Origin: Bacillus sp. ISL-51
Lineage (GTDB): Bacteria > Bacillota > Bacilli > Bacillales > Bacillaceae
DNA length: 64,000 bases
Reading direction: 5' to 3'
NCBI RefSeq assembly: GCF_018613535.1
Contig: NZ_JAGGQB010000003.1
Coordinates: 248,001 to 312,000, forward strand
The notes under the pieces are model-generated. The model was not told the origin of the DNA. It did not search any database and saw only the letters and a list, made by a program, of their open reading frames with translations. Below, piece by piece: positions 16,198-25,652 of this stretch (position 1 is the first letter of the stretch; every line of letters starts with the position of its first letter). The position numbers were made by a program, and so were the translations under genes.

Positions 16198-17379
16198 CTA
16201 GCTAACGAGCTGTTTCACCTTATACTCTTGGATTTTTTCGATTAAAGGTTCCGCTGAACCATGGATGTTTCCGACGCCATATATGACACGGTTATGCATT
16301 CTTGTTTTCAGTACTTCCATAATTTCATCTGTTGATTTGTATTCAAGATCATGCAGCGTATCGGCCGGTATTTTGCCTTCTTCATAGGCTCTGACAATCG
16401 GTTCCGTCGTTTCGCCGATCAGGATGAGTTCTTTCGTTTTAATATACGGCAGTACATCATTAGCGAACTGGATGGTTCTGTCCACACGGTCCGCGCGGCA
16501 GTTCATGATAACAACCGGTTCATCTGTCGGGTAGCCGATTTCCTTTACGCGTTTCCATATATTTAAAGTAGAAGATGCATCATTTGCGGCAAAGCCATTA
16601 ACGAAATGACCTGGCTCCGTCGTACTGAGCAGCGGCAGAATTCTCATGGCGCCAGGATCAGGCGGCGCATTCAGCATTCCTTTAAACGCTGTTTCTTCAT
16701 CAATGCCGAGAGCTTGGGCAACGCCGAGCGCAAGTGAAGCGTTATCCGGAAAGACCATATATTCAAATTTCCGCAAGTACTCATCCGTAATTTTAGAGTT
16801 ATCAGCAACGATGACTTCGGTATTCCGCTCTGCGGCTTTTTCTTTAAAGAATTCTGTGTATTCACTATCTGTAATAATGAGATGGCCGTTATAAGGAATT
16901 GTCGCGGTAAATGCTTCGGCAATCTCATCAAGCGTCGGTCCCATTACATCCATATGATCTTCAAGCACGTTTACGATGACGCCGATATTGGCTTGAAGCA
17001 GTTCTTCCTGAAAGATAATCTGGTAATCCGGATTCACCGCCATACACTCACTGACAATGGCGTTGGCCCCGCGTTCTACGGTTTCCTTCATTACTTCTTT
17101 TTGCTCGCCGATGTTAGGGCCTTGCGGTTTCCGTTTGATCGGTTTTTCCTCCGGCGTATCCCAATAGATCATTCTCGCATCTGTTCCCGTCGTTTTTCCG
17201 ACTGTTTTGTAGCCCGCCTCCATTAGTATTCCGGTCGTCAGCCTCGTTACGGTCGACTTGCCGCGGATACCATTAATATTGACGCGTACTGGCAGAGCAT
17301 CGATATTCTTCTGATGCCGCCTTTTTTCTATGATTCCGATGACTAGTACGGCAGCACAGGCTATAATGAGTAACCACAT
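16198..17379 (-). CDS. pgsB: poly-gamma-glutamate ligase PgsB (CapB)
   Basis: ATP-dependent amide ligase that polymerises glutamate through gamma bonds; Mur-ligase-like. 393 residues, equal to the B. subtilis enzyme. An N-terminal helix (about 3-17) anchors it. The P-loop region reads NINGIRGKSTVTRLT near 33-47, followed by GTDAR and the metal/ATP region VSECMAVNP. It is first in the operon, with AAGGAGATG before the ATG and a SigA promoter about 45 bases upstream. DegU-P, SwrA and ComP-linked control is known for this operon in B. subtilis. Confidence 0.94.
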   Translation of the reverse strand: MWLLIIACAAVLVIGIIEKRRHQKNIDALPVRVNINGIRGKSTVTRLTTGILMEAGYKTVGKTTGTDARMIYWDTPEEKPIKRKPQGPNIGEQKEVMKETVERGANAIVSECMAVNPDYQIIFQEELLQANIGVIVNVLEDHMDVMGPTLDEIAEAFTATIPYNGHLIITDSEYTEFFKEKAAERNTEVIVADNSKITDEYLRKFEYMVFPDNASLALGVAQALGIDEETAFKGMLNAPPDPGAMRILPLLSTTEPGHFVNGFAANDASSTLNIWKRVKEIGYPTDEPVVIMNCRADRVDRTIQFANDVLPYIKTKELILIGETTEPIVRAYEEGKIPADTLHDLEYKSTDEIMEVLKTRMHNRVIYGVGNIHGSAEPLIEKIQEYKVKQLVS

Positions 17380-17421
17380 TGATTTTTGACATCTCCTTCT
17401 GTATTGATAAATTCATTCATC

Positions 17422-17449
17422 AGTATATAGGTTCACTATGAATTCTCAA
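17422..17449 (-). promoter_or_regulatory. SigA promoter of pgsBCAE
   Basis: Minus strand TTGAGA (17449-17444), 16 bases, TATACT (17427-17422), about 45 bases before pgsB. Confidence 0.65.
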
Positions 17450-18060
17450 TCGGCATTATGTAACATAATCTTCCCGGCCTCACTGAGCCAAACTTCTCTA
17501 TTACTGGCGCTTTTCTTCCTATTATTGAATTGCTATTTTTGGGAATAGACAGGACTTCACTCTTACTCCGATTTTTTTCCTGTCTAATGAATCCGCTTTC
17601 ATTTTGACAGGGTTTTGAATTTGGACTAATTGGACTATAAGAGGCCGGAAACAAAAAGATGCACCTGAAATCCATCTTTTTTCAGCCCGTTCTGTCAGCC
17701 GTCCCCGCTCACAGCGCATGTTTTCGTCTGTATATTCGCAAACGGACGGACAGCCTGTTTTTTAAGGATAAGGTCATAAAGTCATTCATTTATCCCCCAC
17801 ACCCGACTAACAGTCCTATTCCAAAATAACTACCAGTGCATCATGAAATTGACAGAGAAAGGGGAGTCCGGCTTCTTTACAAGAAATAAACATTTTCTAT
17901 GCGGAAAGTCCATCTTCTTTTTTCCCATTCACAGGCCATTTCTCACCCTTTTGAAACAATTTTAACAATACTTAATTTTCGTTCAAGAAATGTTCATCCA
18001 TAATTTTGAAGTTTTTGGTAAAACATCAAGGAAAATCAAGAATTCCTGCGTTTTATAAAA
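17450..18060. other. long non-coding region upstream of pgsB
   Basis: About 610 bases between the pgsB promoter and the second ger operon. No reading frame with a ribosome site or family likeness was found on either strand. The only structure seen is a perfect 9-bp inverted repeat TAGACAGGA/TCCTGTCTA (17546-17554 and 17578-17586). The region probably holds activator sites for the pgs promoter, but none was recognised with certainty. Confidence 0.5.
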
Positions 18061-18091
18061 TGAATAAAATAGGAATGGCCGCTGAAAACTA
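18061..18091 (+). promoter_or_regulatory. probable SigG promoter of second ger operon
   Basis: TGAATA (18061-18066, perfect -35), 18-base spacer, AAAACTA (5 of 7 to CATACTA). It lies about 30 bases before the first gene. Confidence 0.55.
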
Positions 18092-18120
18092 CAGATAACC
18101 CTGAGAAAGGAGGCGGTCTG

Positions 18121-19590
18121 ATGCCTGGAAAAAAGCAAAGCAGGCTGTTACCGGGTGATTTTGAATCCGCTGTCCGAAAATTGCAGGAGCTTATGTGTGT
18201 TTGCGGAGATTTAAAGATACGAAGGATCAAACTGCAGGAGCGTCAAACCGCTTTTTTTTATATTGAACACATGATTGAGGAACAGAAGCTGAATGAGTTT
18301 CTGCTGAGCGACACCGTGCAGAGCGGCTCCCTTGAGAACACAATCGATTCCATCAGCAGCACAGAAACAAATGAAGTCCGCAGCATTGTGGATGGCATTC
18401 TAGCGGGGCAAGTGGTTTATCTCAGCGATGCTTCTGATCAGGCGAAGCTGTTTTCAGTCGGGCAAAACCCGCTGCGCGCCATTACGGAACCGGAATCTGA
18501 AAGCATCGTCCGCGGCGCCCATGACGGCTTTGTGGAAAGTTTAGATACGAACATTCATCAGCTTCGGTTCCATATTCAAGACCGCCACCTCTCTGTTCAT
18601 TACATGGATATCGGAGAAAGGGCAAAATCGAAGGTTGCCGTGATCTATATCGAAAATATCGCCAATCCCGAAATTGTTGACGAAGTGAAGCGGCGCCTGT
18701 CCTACCTGCAGATTGACAGTGTGCTGGCACCGGGAATTATCGAGGAGTCGATAGAAGACAATTCTTTTTCCATTTTTCCGCAGATCATTCATACGGAACG
18801 GCCTGATAAAGCAAAAGCCTCTGTCATGGAAGGCTGCGTTCTTGTCATGATGGATGGAAGCCCGTCCGCGCTGATTGCGCCGATTACCTTTTTTTCTTTT
18901 TTCCAATCGCCCGATGATTACAGCACAAGGTGGATTTCTGCGAGCTTTTTGAGAGTGCTCAGATTTTTCGCTTTTATGATTGCGATTACGCTGCCCGCAT
19001 TTTATATTGCGCTGATAGCGTTTCACTTCGAGGTCATTCCTAATGATCTGATTATTACGATGAAAAATTCAATTGTCGATATTCCTTTTCCTCCGCTGAT
19101 TGAGGCCATGATTATGGAAATTACGATTGAGCTGATCCGCGAGGCCGGTATACGGCTTCCGAAACCGATCAGCCAGACAATCGGCATCGTCGGCGGGCTT
19201 GTCATTGGTGACGCAGTCGTTAAAGCAGGGCTTATCTCCAATATGATGGTTATCGTCGTAGCCGTGACGGCTGTTTCATCTTTTGTTCTTCCTTCATATG
19301 AAATGAGCACGTCCATTCGCACCATCAGGTTTCCGCTCATGTTTCTGGCGGCTTCATTCGGTTTTATCGGAATCGGGCTGGGGTTCGGGGTCATTCTGAT
19401 GAACTTGTGCAAGCTCGAGTCACTGGGCGTGCCTTATTTATCATCTCTTACCCCTTTTCATTTCAGTGATTTAAAGGATGCCTTTATTCGTCTGCCGGCT
19501 TGGTTCATTAAAAGAAGACCTTTTTATCTAAGACCGAAAGATTCTAAACAAATTAACCACGTTCGGGGGTGGAAAAGAGATGAAACCTAA
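18121..19590 (+). CDS. germinant receptor subunit A, second ger-type operon
   Basis: GerA-family A subunit of a nutrient germinant receptor in the spore inner membrane, ligand unknown. 489 residues: soluble N-terminal domain with IEDNSFSIFPQIIHTERPD near 215-235, then membrane helices including ELIREAGIRLPKPISQTIG. It is clearly homologous to, but well diverged from, the gerBA product at 3557. ATG at 18121 has AAAGGAGG upstream. It overlaps the B gene by 11 bases. B. subtilis has no ger operon between pgsB and rbsR as I recall, so this is an extra receptor. Confidence 0.9.
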   Translation: MPGKKQSRLLPGDFESAVRKLQELMCVCGDLKIRRIKLQERQTAFFYIEHMIEEQKLNEFLLSDTVQSGSLENTIDSISSTETNEVRSIVDGILAGQVVYLSDASDQAKLFSVGQNPLRAITEPESESIVRGAHDGFVESLDTNIHQLRFHIQDRHLSVHYMDIGERAKSKVAVIYIENIANPEIVDEVKRRLSYLQIDSVLAPGIIEESIEDNSFSIFPQIIHTERPDKAKASVMEGCVLVMMDGSPSALIAPITFFSFFQSPDDYSTRWISASFLRVLRFFAFMIAITLPAFYIALIAFHFEVIPNDLIITMKNSIVDIPFPPLIEAMIMEITIELIREAGIRLPKPISQTIGIVGGLVIGDAVVKAGLISNMMVIVVAVTAVSSFVLPSYEMSTSIRTIRFPLMFLAASFGFIGIGLGFGVILMNLCKLESLGVPYLSSLTPFHFSDLKDAFIRLPAWFIKRRPFYLRPKDSKQINHVRGWKRDET

Positions 19591-20671
19591 AAAAATAAGC
19601 CAGCTTCAGGCGGTGTTTTTCATTCTTCAGACGCAAATCAGTATCGGGGTGTTGGCGCTGCCTCATTTACTGATAGTGAAATCGGGAAGCAGCGGATGGA
19701 TTTCCATCCTGCTGACCGGGGTGATCGTTCAGCTCACCTGCAGTCTGTATATGGTGTTATTTTACCGGTTTCCGAAAAAGAATCTTTATGAAATGTTTGA
19801 TGCGGTTTTCGGAAAATTTCTCGGAAAAGGGCTGCAGGTGCTGTATATTTTATATTTTGCGCTTCTTTGCATACTCATTCTTTCCGTTTTCACACGAATA
19901 TTGGATATTTGGGTGCTTCCGCTGACTCCTAACTGGGTCATCAGCTTAATGATCATCCTCGGCTCTGTTTATATTGCGCAAGCGCCGCTGAACGCGATTG
20001 CCAGGTTCAGCTTTGTCTTAACTCCGCTTTTGTTATTAATATCTCTGCCGCTTCTGTACACACTCGGAAAAGCCGATATGACTTACATTCTGCCGGTTTT
20101 TCAAGGGAACATGAAGGACATGCTCTCAGGGGTGCAGCAAACGCTGATCAGCATCACCGGCTTTGAATCGATGCTTGTCTTGGGTCCCCTCATTAACTGC
20201 ACCGTCAGCCAGCGCTACAAAGTGATGACGATAACCAATGTTCTGGTTACTTTCTATTATCTGTATATCACCATTACTTGTTTCGTCACTTTCAGCCCCG
20301 AGGAAATCAAAATCATCCCGGAGCCTGTGCTGTATTTGTTAAAAACGGTTTCATTCAGGATTATCGAACGGACGGATTTATTATTTTTGACGTTTTGGTT
20401 CGTTACCGTTTTTTCAACATTGGCGAATGTGTTTTATCTGGCCAGCACCGGCATGGCTAAGCTGTTTAATAAAAAACAGCACAGCCGGTTTGTTTATTTG
20501 CTGGCCGTACTCGTCTTTCTTCCGTCCATTTGGGCCACAAGCACTGATAAAACGATTTCCATCCTGGACCATATCGTCCGCCTTTCAGATATTATCTTTG
20601 TCTATCTTTTCCCGGCATGTATGGCGCTGATTATCGTCCTTTTGAAAAAGGGTGTCCGCCATGCCCATTAA
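19580..20671 (+). CDS. germinant receptor subunit B, second ger-type operon
   Basis: APC-superfamily integral membrane subunit, likely ligand-binding. 363 residues with about ten helices. The first helix region TQISIGVLALPHLLIVKSG corresponds to the GTMIGSGVLTLP stretch of GerBB but lacks its GSG, which may mean a different ligand. ATG at 19580 has GGGGTGG eight bases upstream. It overlaps the A gene by 11 bases and the C gene by 11 bases. Confidence 0.9.
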   Translation: MKPKKISQLQAVFFILQTQISIGVLALPHLLIVKSGSSGWISILLTGVIVQLTCSLYMVLFYRFPKKNLYEMFDAVFGKFLGKGLQVLYILYFALLCILILSVFTRILDIWVLPLTPNWVISLMIILGSVYIAQAPLNAIARFSFVLTPLLLLISLPLLYTLGKADMTYILPVFQGNMKDMLSGVQQTLISITGFESMLVLGPLINCTVSQRYKVMTITNVLVTFYYLYITITCFVTFSPEEIKIIPEPVLYLLKTVSFRIIERTDLLFLTFWFVTVFSTLANVFYLASTGMAKLFNKKQHSRFVYLLAVLVFLPSIWATSTDKTISILDHIVRLSDIIFVYLFPACMALIIVLLKKGVRHAH

Positions 20672-21794
20672 AAAAGCGATCCTCCTGTTTGTCATGTGTG
20701 CATGTCTTACGCTGACGGGCTGCTGGGACCAAAATTTATTAAAGGATATTTCTCTCGTGCTCTCCGCAAGCCTTGATGTCGATCATGACGGAAAAAATAA
20801 GATCGGCATCACCTATCGAAAAGTACAGTCTTCCCAAGCTGAACAGGAAACCGGCGGCTCATTTATTACAACGGTGCTCAGCTCTACGGGCCATACCATC
20901 CGCGAGGCGCGGTTTAACTTGGATAAGCTTGTGGATCAGCGGATTGACACGTCCAAACAGAGGGTATTATTAATCGGAGAAAAAATGACGGAAAAACCGC
21001 TTTTTCCATATCTGGATGTGTTCTATAGGGACGCTAAAAGCCCCCTTCTCGCACATCCGGCGGTCGTAAAGGACGGAGAAGCGCTTGATATGCTTAAGCT
21101 GATTGTCCGGCAAAAATTGATTGTCAGTAAATACTTAACGAATTTATTAGCAAGCGCCGACGCGGAATCGAATATCAGCCTGGAAAATTTGCAATCCATC
21201 CGTTCAAGCATGCTGACGGCTGATGAGGATTTTGCCCTTCCCTACTTAGCAATCCACGGACAAACCGTGAAAGTGGAAGGCTCGGCTTTGTTCAGAGGGC
21301 AACAAAAAGTGACCGAGGTGCTCGGCCAGGATTCCACCCTGCTGACGCTTTTAAACGGCCATTTTTCTAAAACCGCCAACATTAACCTGAAGCTATGGAA
21401 CAAATATAAAATGGATATTGAAAATTATATTTCTCTCACCGTTACCGATGCAACGCAAAAGATTACATTTTTGGATGCAGACCCTCAGCATATCAAAGTG
21501 AAGGTTTTCTTAAAGCTTAACGCGCGCGTCGATGAATATCCGAAAGACAGGCTTGATTCGTATACCGCCATTGAACAAATCAACAAACAGGCTTCGGCAG
21601 ACTTAAATGAACGCGCCGCAACAGTGATCCGCAACATACAGGAACACAACACTGATATCTTGGGAATCGGCCGAAAATATCAATCGCGTTATTTTGAACA
21701 GGGCAAACGCCTCAAATGGCGGAAGGTCTACCCTTCGATAGAGATTATTCCTGATATTCATGTGAATATTTCTCAAATCGGTATTGTGGATTAA
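20661..21794 (+). CDS. germinant receptor subunit C lipoprotein, second ger-type operon
   Basis: GerAC-family lipoprotein, 377 residues. A signal peptide ends in the lipobox LTGC followed by WDQ. ATG at 20661 (MPIKKAILL) was chosen because AAGGGTG lies 6 bases upstream; GTG at 20652 is an in-frame alternative. It overlaps the end of the B gene, and a compact terminator overlaps its stop codon. It completes an ABC set, so the operon looks intact. Confidence 0.9.
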   Translation: MPIKKAILLFVMCACLTLTGCWDQNLLKDISLVLSASLDVDHDGKNKIGITYRKVQSSQAEQETGGSFITTVLSSTGHTIREARFNLDKLVDQRIDTSKQRVLLIGEKMTEKPLFPYLDVFYRDAKSPLLAHPAVVKDGEALDMLKLIVRQKLIVSKYLTNLLASADAESNISLENLQSIRSSMLTADEDFALPYLAIHGQTVKVEGSALFRGQQKVTEVLGQDSTLLTLLNGHFSKTANINLKLWNKYKMDIENYISLTVTDATQKITFLDADPQHIKVKVFLKLNARVDEYPKDRLDSYTAIEQINKQASADLNERAATVIRNIQEHNTDILGIGRKYQSRYFEQGKRLKWRKVYPSIEIIPDIHVNISQIGIVD

Positions 21795-21817
21795 AAGGAG
21801 GCCGACCTCCTTTTTTT
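21794..21817 (+). terminator. terminator of second ger operon
   Basis: AAAGGAGG-CCGA-CCTCCTTT followed by further T residues; it starts at the stop codon of the C gene. Confidence 0.85.
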
Positions 21818-21818
21818 A

Positions 21819-21847
21819 TTGCCAACAGAAAAACTTCGTGATAATCT
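21819..21847 (+). promoter_or_regulatory. SigA promoter of rbs operon
   Basis: TTGCCA (21819-21824), 17 bases, TAATCT (21842-21847). The cre site begins two bases downstream. Confidence 0.7.
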
Positions 21848-21848
21848 T

Positions 21849-21863
21849 ATGTAAACGGTTACA
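21849..21863 (+). promoter_or_regulatory. cre site (CcpA) and likely RbsR operator at rbs promoter
   Basis: ATGTAAACGGTTACA fits the CcpA consensus WTGNAANCGNWNNCW at every position and sits over the expected transcription start. This predicts glucose repression of ribose use. RbsR, being of the same LacI family, may bind the same or an overlapping palindrome. Confidence 0.8.
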
Positions 21864-21886
21864 CACATTAAAAGGAGGAGTGCTTG

Positions 21887-22876
21887 TTGGCAACGATTAA
21901 GGATGTCGCAGGCGCTGCCGGCGTCTCTGTTGCTACGGTCTCCCGTGTGCTGAATGACAATGGCTACGTGCATGAGGACACAAGAACAAAGGTTATGCTT
22001 GCGATGGAGAAACTGAATTATTATCCGAATGAAGTTGCCCGCTCTCTTTATAAAAGAGAATCCAGACTGATCGGGCTTTTGCTTCCGGATATTACGAATC
22101 CCTTTTTTCCGCAGCTTGCCCGCGGCGCTGAAGACGAATTACAGCGCCAAGGCTATCGGCTGATCATCGGCAACAGTGATGAAGAATTGGAAAAAGAGCT
22201 TGATTACCTTCAAACATTTAAACAAAACCAAGTCGCCGGAATTTTGGCTGCTACAAATTATCCTGATCTTCCCGAATACAGCGGCAGTTTTTACCCGGTT
22301 GTTTTTCTGGACCGGGCAAAAGAAGGCGCTCCGTCCGTATTCAGCGACGGACGGGCCGGAGGAAAAATCGCGGCCGAGGAAATGCTGCGCGGAGGAAGCA
22401 AATGCATCACGCTTGTCAAAGGCCTGGACCATCTTCCCACGGCTCAGGAACGGTTCAGCGGCGCACTTGACGTGCTGCAGCACGCAGACGCACAGTTCCA
22501 AGTGCTGTCAGCCGCTTCATTTTCACTGAACGATGCAGCGGCTTTAGCGGAAGAATTGTTTGCCGCATATCCGGAGACCGACGGAGTCATTGCCAGCAAT
22601 GATATGGCGGCGGCGGCCGTTTTGCACGAGGCGCTGCGGCTCGGAAAAAAGGTCCCGCAAGATATCCAAATCATCGGCTATGACGATATCCCGCAAAGCA
22701 GGCTGCTGTTCCCGCCCCTTTCCACCGTTCGCCAGCCGGCATATGAGATGGGAAAAGAAGCTGCAAACCTGCTGTTACATATGATAAAAAAAGAACCGCT
22801 GACAGAGACGGCCATTCAAATGCCTGTCACTTTCATCAAAAGACAAACGACGAGAAAGGATGATGATCATGAGTAA
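21887..22876 (+). CDS. rbsR: ribose operon repressor RbsR
   Basis: LacI/GalR-family repressor of the ribose operon, relieved by ribose. 329 residues. The N-terminal helix-turn-helix ATIKDVAGAAGVSVATVSRVLND is followed by the hinge helix NEVARSLYKRE. The sugar-binding core has GLLLPDITNPFFPQLARGAED and the C-terminal QIIGYDDIPQS. TTG at 21887 was chosen (Met-Ala-Thr-Ile as in B. subtilis), 8-9 bases after AGGAGG; TTG at 21884 is an alternative. It is first gene of rbsRKDACB and overlaps rbsK by eight bases. Confidence 0.93.
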   Translation: MATIKDVAGAAGVSVATVSRVLNDNGYVHEDTRTKVMLAMEKLNYYPNEVARSLYKRESRLIGLLLPDITNPFFPQLARGAEDELQRQGYRLIIGNSDEELEKELDYLQTFKQNQVAGILAATNYPDLPEYSGSFYPVVFLDRAKEGAPSVFSDGRAGGKIAAEEMLRGGSKCITLVKGLDHLPTAQERFSGALDVLQHADAQFQVLSAASFSLNDAAALAEELFAAYPETDGVIASNDMAAAAVLHEALRLGKKVPQDIQIIGYDDIPQSRLLFPPLSTVRQPAYEMGKEAANLLLHMIKKEPLTETAIQMPVTFIKRQTTRKDDDHE

Positions 22877-23750
22877 AATTTGCGTAATCGGCAGCTGTTC
22901 TATGGATTTAGTCGTCACATCGGATAGACGTCCGAAGGCTGGTGAAACCGTACTCGGCACAGCCTTTAAAACCGTGCCCGGCGGAAAAGGCGCAAATCAG
23001 GCCGTAGCCTCCTCCCGCTTAGGCGCAAACGTTTATATGGTGGGAAAAGTCGGAGATGACAGCTATGGAAAAGCAATTGTCGACAACTTACAAGCAAACG
23101 GCGTAAATACGGAATATATGGAAACGGTTACACATAAAGAAAGCGGCACGGCTCATATTGTGCTGGCCGAAGGAGACAACAGTATCGTCGTCGTCAAAGG
23201 CGCAAATGATGACATCTCCCCTGACTATGCGACAAAAGCGATCGCTGAGCTATCCAGCATTGATATCGTACTGATTCAGCAGGAGATTCCGGCAGAAACC
23301 GTTGAGGAAGTATGCAGCTATTGCCGCGCACGCCATATTCCGGTCATGCTCAACCCGGCGCCTGCCCGTCCGCTGAAAGCAGCAATCATTGAAGATGCCG
23401 CATATGTTACGCCGAATGAGCATGAAGCATCCATCTTATTTCCTGACAGAACTAAGGAAGAAGCGCTGGCTGCTTATCCCGGCAAACTGTTCATTACCGA
23501 GGGAAAAAAAGGCGTGCGGTACTCAAATGGCGCCTCAGAACGCCTCGTTCCCTCCTTTCCTGTTGAGGCAATAGATACGACCGGCGCGGGCGACACCTTT
23601 AACGCGGCATTTGCCGTCGCTCTTGCGGAAGGACAAGACATTGAACAAGCGCTTCTGTTTGCCAACCGTGCCGCCTCCCTGTCGGTGCAAAAATTCGGCG
23701 CCCAAGGCGGCATGCCGTCCAGAGAAGAAGTTGAGGAGCTGCTGTCATGA
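22869..23750 (+). CDS. rbsK: ribokinase
   Basis: Phosphorylates ribose to ribose 5-phosphate (PfkB family). 293 residues, the usual length. N-terminal GSCSMDLVV and substrate-site GGKGANQAVA (about 40-49) are present, as is the C-terminal anion-hole/catalytic motif DTTGAGDTFNAAFA near 240-253. Of three close ATGs, 22869 was chosen for its distance from AAAGG and the length match. It overlaps rbsR and rbsD by a few bases. The coding sequence contains a perfect cre match at 23118-23132. Confidence 0.93.
   Translation: MSKICVIGSCSMDLVVTSDRRPKAGETVLGTAFKTVPGGKGANQAVASSRLGANVYMVGKVGDDSYGKAIVDNLQANGVNTEYMETVTHKESGTAHIVLAEGDNSIVVVKGANDDISPDYATKAIAELSSIDIVLIQQEIPAETVEEVCSYCRARHIPVMLNPAPARPLKAAIIEDAAYVTPNEHEASILFPDRTKEEALAAYPGKLFITEGKKGVRYSNGASERLVPSFPVEAIDTTGAGDTFNAAFAVALAEGQDIEQALLFANRAASLSVQKFGAQGGMPSREEVEELLS
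23118..23132 (+). promoter_or_regulatory. candidate intragenic cre site in rbsK
   Basis: ATGGAAACGGTTACA meets every position of the CcpA consensus WTGNAANCGNWNNCW. It encodes Met-Glu-Thr-Val-Thr in rbsK, about 1270 bases after the promoter cre site. Roadblock or looping action is possible but unproven. Confidence 0.5.
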
Positions 23751-24142
23751 AAAAACACGGTATCTTAAACAGCCACATTGCCAAACTATTAGCCGATTTC
23801 GGCCATACAGACCTCATTGCGATTGCAGATGCCGGTTTGCCCGTCCCCGACGGAGTGATCAAAATTGATTTGTCCTTACAGGCGGGTGTTCCCGCCTTCC
23901 GGGACGTCGCCGGATTGCTGGCTGAGGAAATGGCCGTTGAAAAGGTCATTGCCGCTTCAGAAATCAAAGACGCAAACCATGAGAATGCCAGCTTCTTAGA
24001 AAGCCGATTTTCAGAGCAGCCGATTGAATACATCCCCCACGAAGAATTCAAACGGCTCACACAGAAAGCAAAAGCCGTCATTCGAACAGGTGAAATGACA
24101 CCATACGCCAACTGCATCCTGCAGGCGGGTGTGATTTTCTAG
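23747..24142 (+). CDS. rbsD: D-ribose pyranase RbsD
   Basis: Interconverts pyranose and furanose forms of D-ribose so that ribokinase can use it; forms a cytoplasmic ring oligomer. 131 residues, normal length. Family motifs are [22 protein letters not shown] at the start (with catalytic His near 20), IADAGLPVP, and the C-terminal [17 protein letters not shown]. The ATG overlaps the rbsK stop by four bases. Confidence 0.94.
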   Translation: MKKHGILNSHIAKLLADFGHTDLIAIADAGLPVPDGVIKIDLSLQAGVPAFRDVAGLLAEEMAVEKVIAASEIKDANHENASFLESRFSEQPIEYIPHEEFKRLTQKAKAVIRTGEMTPYANCILQAGVIF

Positions 24143-24158
24143 AAAGAAGGGATACAGA

Positions 24159-25652
24159 ATGCACATCGTCATGACTGATATTCATAAAGCATTCGGAAAA
24201 AACCAGGTGCTCTCCGGCGTCTCATTTGAGCTTCAGCCGGGGGAAATCCACGCTTTAATGGGAGAAAACGGAGCGGGCAAATCCACTTTGATGAACCTGC
24301 TCACCGGACTGCACCGCCTCGACAAAGGGCATATTTCAATTAACGGGACAAGAACGTGCTTCTCCAATCCGAAAGAAGCCGAGAAGCACGGAATCGCTTT
24401 TATCCATCAAGAGCTGAATATATGGCCGGAAATGACGGTGCTGGAAAACCTCTTTATCGGCAAAGAGCTGACGACAACATTCGGCGTATTGGATATGAAA
24501 AAAATGAAAGCGCTAGCAAAATCACAGCTTAAAAAACTGGGCGTCTCTCTTCCTCTTGATCTGGAAGCCGGACAATGCTCTGTCGGCCAGCAGCAAATGA
24601 TTGAGATTGCCAAGGCGCTGATGACAAACGCCGAAGCCATCATCATGGACGAACCAACCGCAGCGCTGACAGAACGGGAAATCAGCAAACTGTTTGAAGT
24701 AATGACGGCATTAAAAAAAGATGGCGTGTCCATCGTCTATATTTCTCACCGGATGGAAGAAATCTTTTCGATTTGCGACCGCATCACAATTATGCGGGAC
24801 GGCCTCACTGTCGATACGGCCAACATCAAAGACACAAGCTTTGATGATGTCGTCAAAAAAATGGTCGGGCGTGAGCTGACTGATCGTTATCCGGAACGCA
24901 CCCCCTCTCTCGGCGACAAGGTGTTTGAAGTAAAAAACGCTTCGAAAAAAGGGAGCTTTTCAGAGATCAGTTTCCATGTGCGCGCCGGAGAAATCCTCGG
25001 TGTCTCCGGTTTGATGGGTGCGGGACGGACAGAAATTATGCGGGCGCTGTTCGGCATCGACCGTCTTGATTCGGGAGAGATATGGATGTCAGGACAGCAA
25101 ATAAAAATTCAAGGGCCGCATGACGCCATTCAAAAGGGACTCGGCCTGATCACGGAAAACCGCAAAGATGAGGGGCTGCTGCTGGATACATCCATTCGGG
25201 AAAACATCGCATTGCCGAGCCTGACGAGTTTCTCCCCTAAAGGCATCATTGACCGAAAACGCGAAGCGGAATTTGTCGAGCTGCTCATCAAGCGGCTGAC
25301 CATTAAAACCGCTTCTTCTGAAACTGCTGCGCGCCACTTGTCCGGAGGAAATCAGCAAAAAGTAGTCATCGCCAAATGGATTGGGATCGGCCCTAAAGTT
25401 CTTATCCTCGATGAACCGACAAGGGGCGTGGATGTAGGTGCGAAAAGAGAAATTTATTCATTAATGAATGAACTGACCGATCGCGGCGTCGCCATTATTA
25501 TGGTGTCTTCCGAGCTTCCGGAAATCCTCGGCATGAGTGACAGAATCATCGTTGTCCACGAAGGGCGCATCAATGGAGAAATCAATGCGGCAGGCGCCAC
25601 ACAAGAACATATTATGACACTTGCCACGGGAGGGCAGCAGGATGAAAACTGA
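24159..25652 (+). CDS. rbsA: ribose ABC transporter ATP-binding protein RbsA
   Basis: Double-domain ATPase that drives ribose import with RbsC and RbsB. 497 residues. The first half has Walker [10 protein letters not shown] (about 35-43), signature [15 protein letters not shown] and Walker [12 protein letters not shown]. The second half has the degenerate Walker [10 protein letters not shown], signature [14 protein letters not shown] and [13 protein letters not shown], the pattern typical of sugar ABC ATPases. It overlaps rbsC by 11 bases. Confidence 0.94.
   Translation: MHIVMTDIHKAFGKNQVLSGVSFELQPGEIHALMGENGAGKSTLMNLLTGLHRLDKGHISINGTRTCFSNPKEAEKHGIAFIHQELNIWPEMTVLENLFIGKELTTTFGVLDMKKMKALAKSQLKKLGVSLPLDLEAGQCSVGQQQMIEIAKALMTNAEAIIMDEPTAALTEREISKLFEVMTALKKDGVSIVYISHRMEEIFSICDRITIMRDGLTVDTANIKDTSFDDVVKKMVGRELTDRYPERTPSLGDKVFEVKNASKKGSFSEISFHVRAGEILGVSGLMGAGRTEIMRALFGIDRLDSGEIWMSGQQIKIQGPHDAIQKGLGLITENRKDEGLLLDTSIRENIALPSLTSFSPKGIIDRKREAEFVELLIKRLTIKTASSETAARHLSGGNQQKVVIAKWIGIGPKVLILDEPTRGVDVGAKREIYSLMNELTDRGVAIIMVSSELPEILGMSDRIIVVHEGRINGEINAAGATQEHIMTLATGGQQDEN

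Noticed and set aside
17436-17719. Two overlapping minus-strand ORFs upstream of pgsB
   Set aside because: Low-complexity translations without ribosome sites in a regulatory region.
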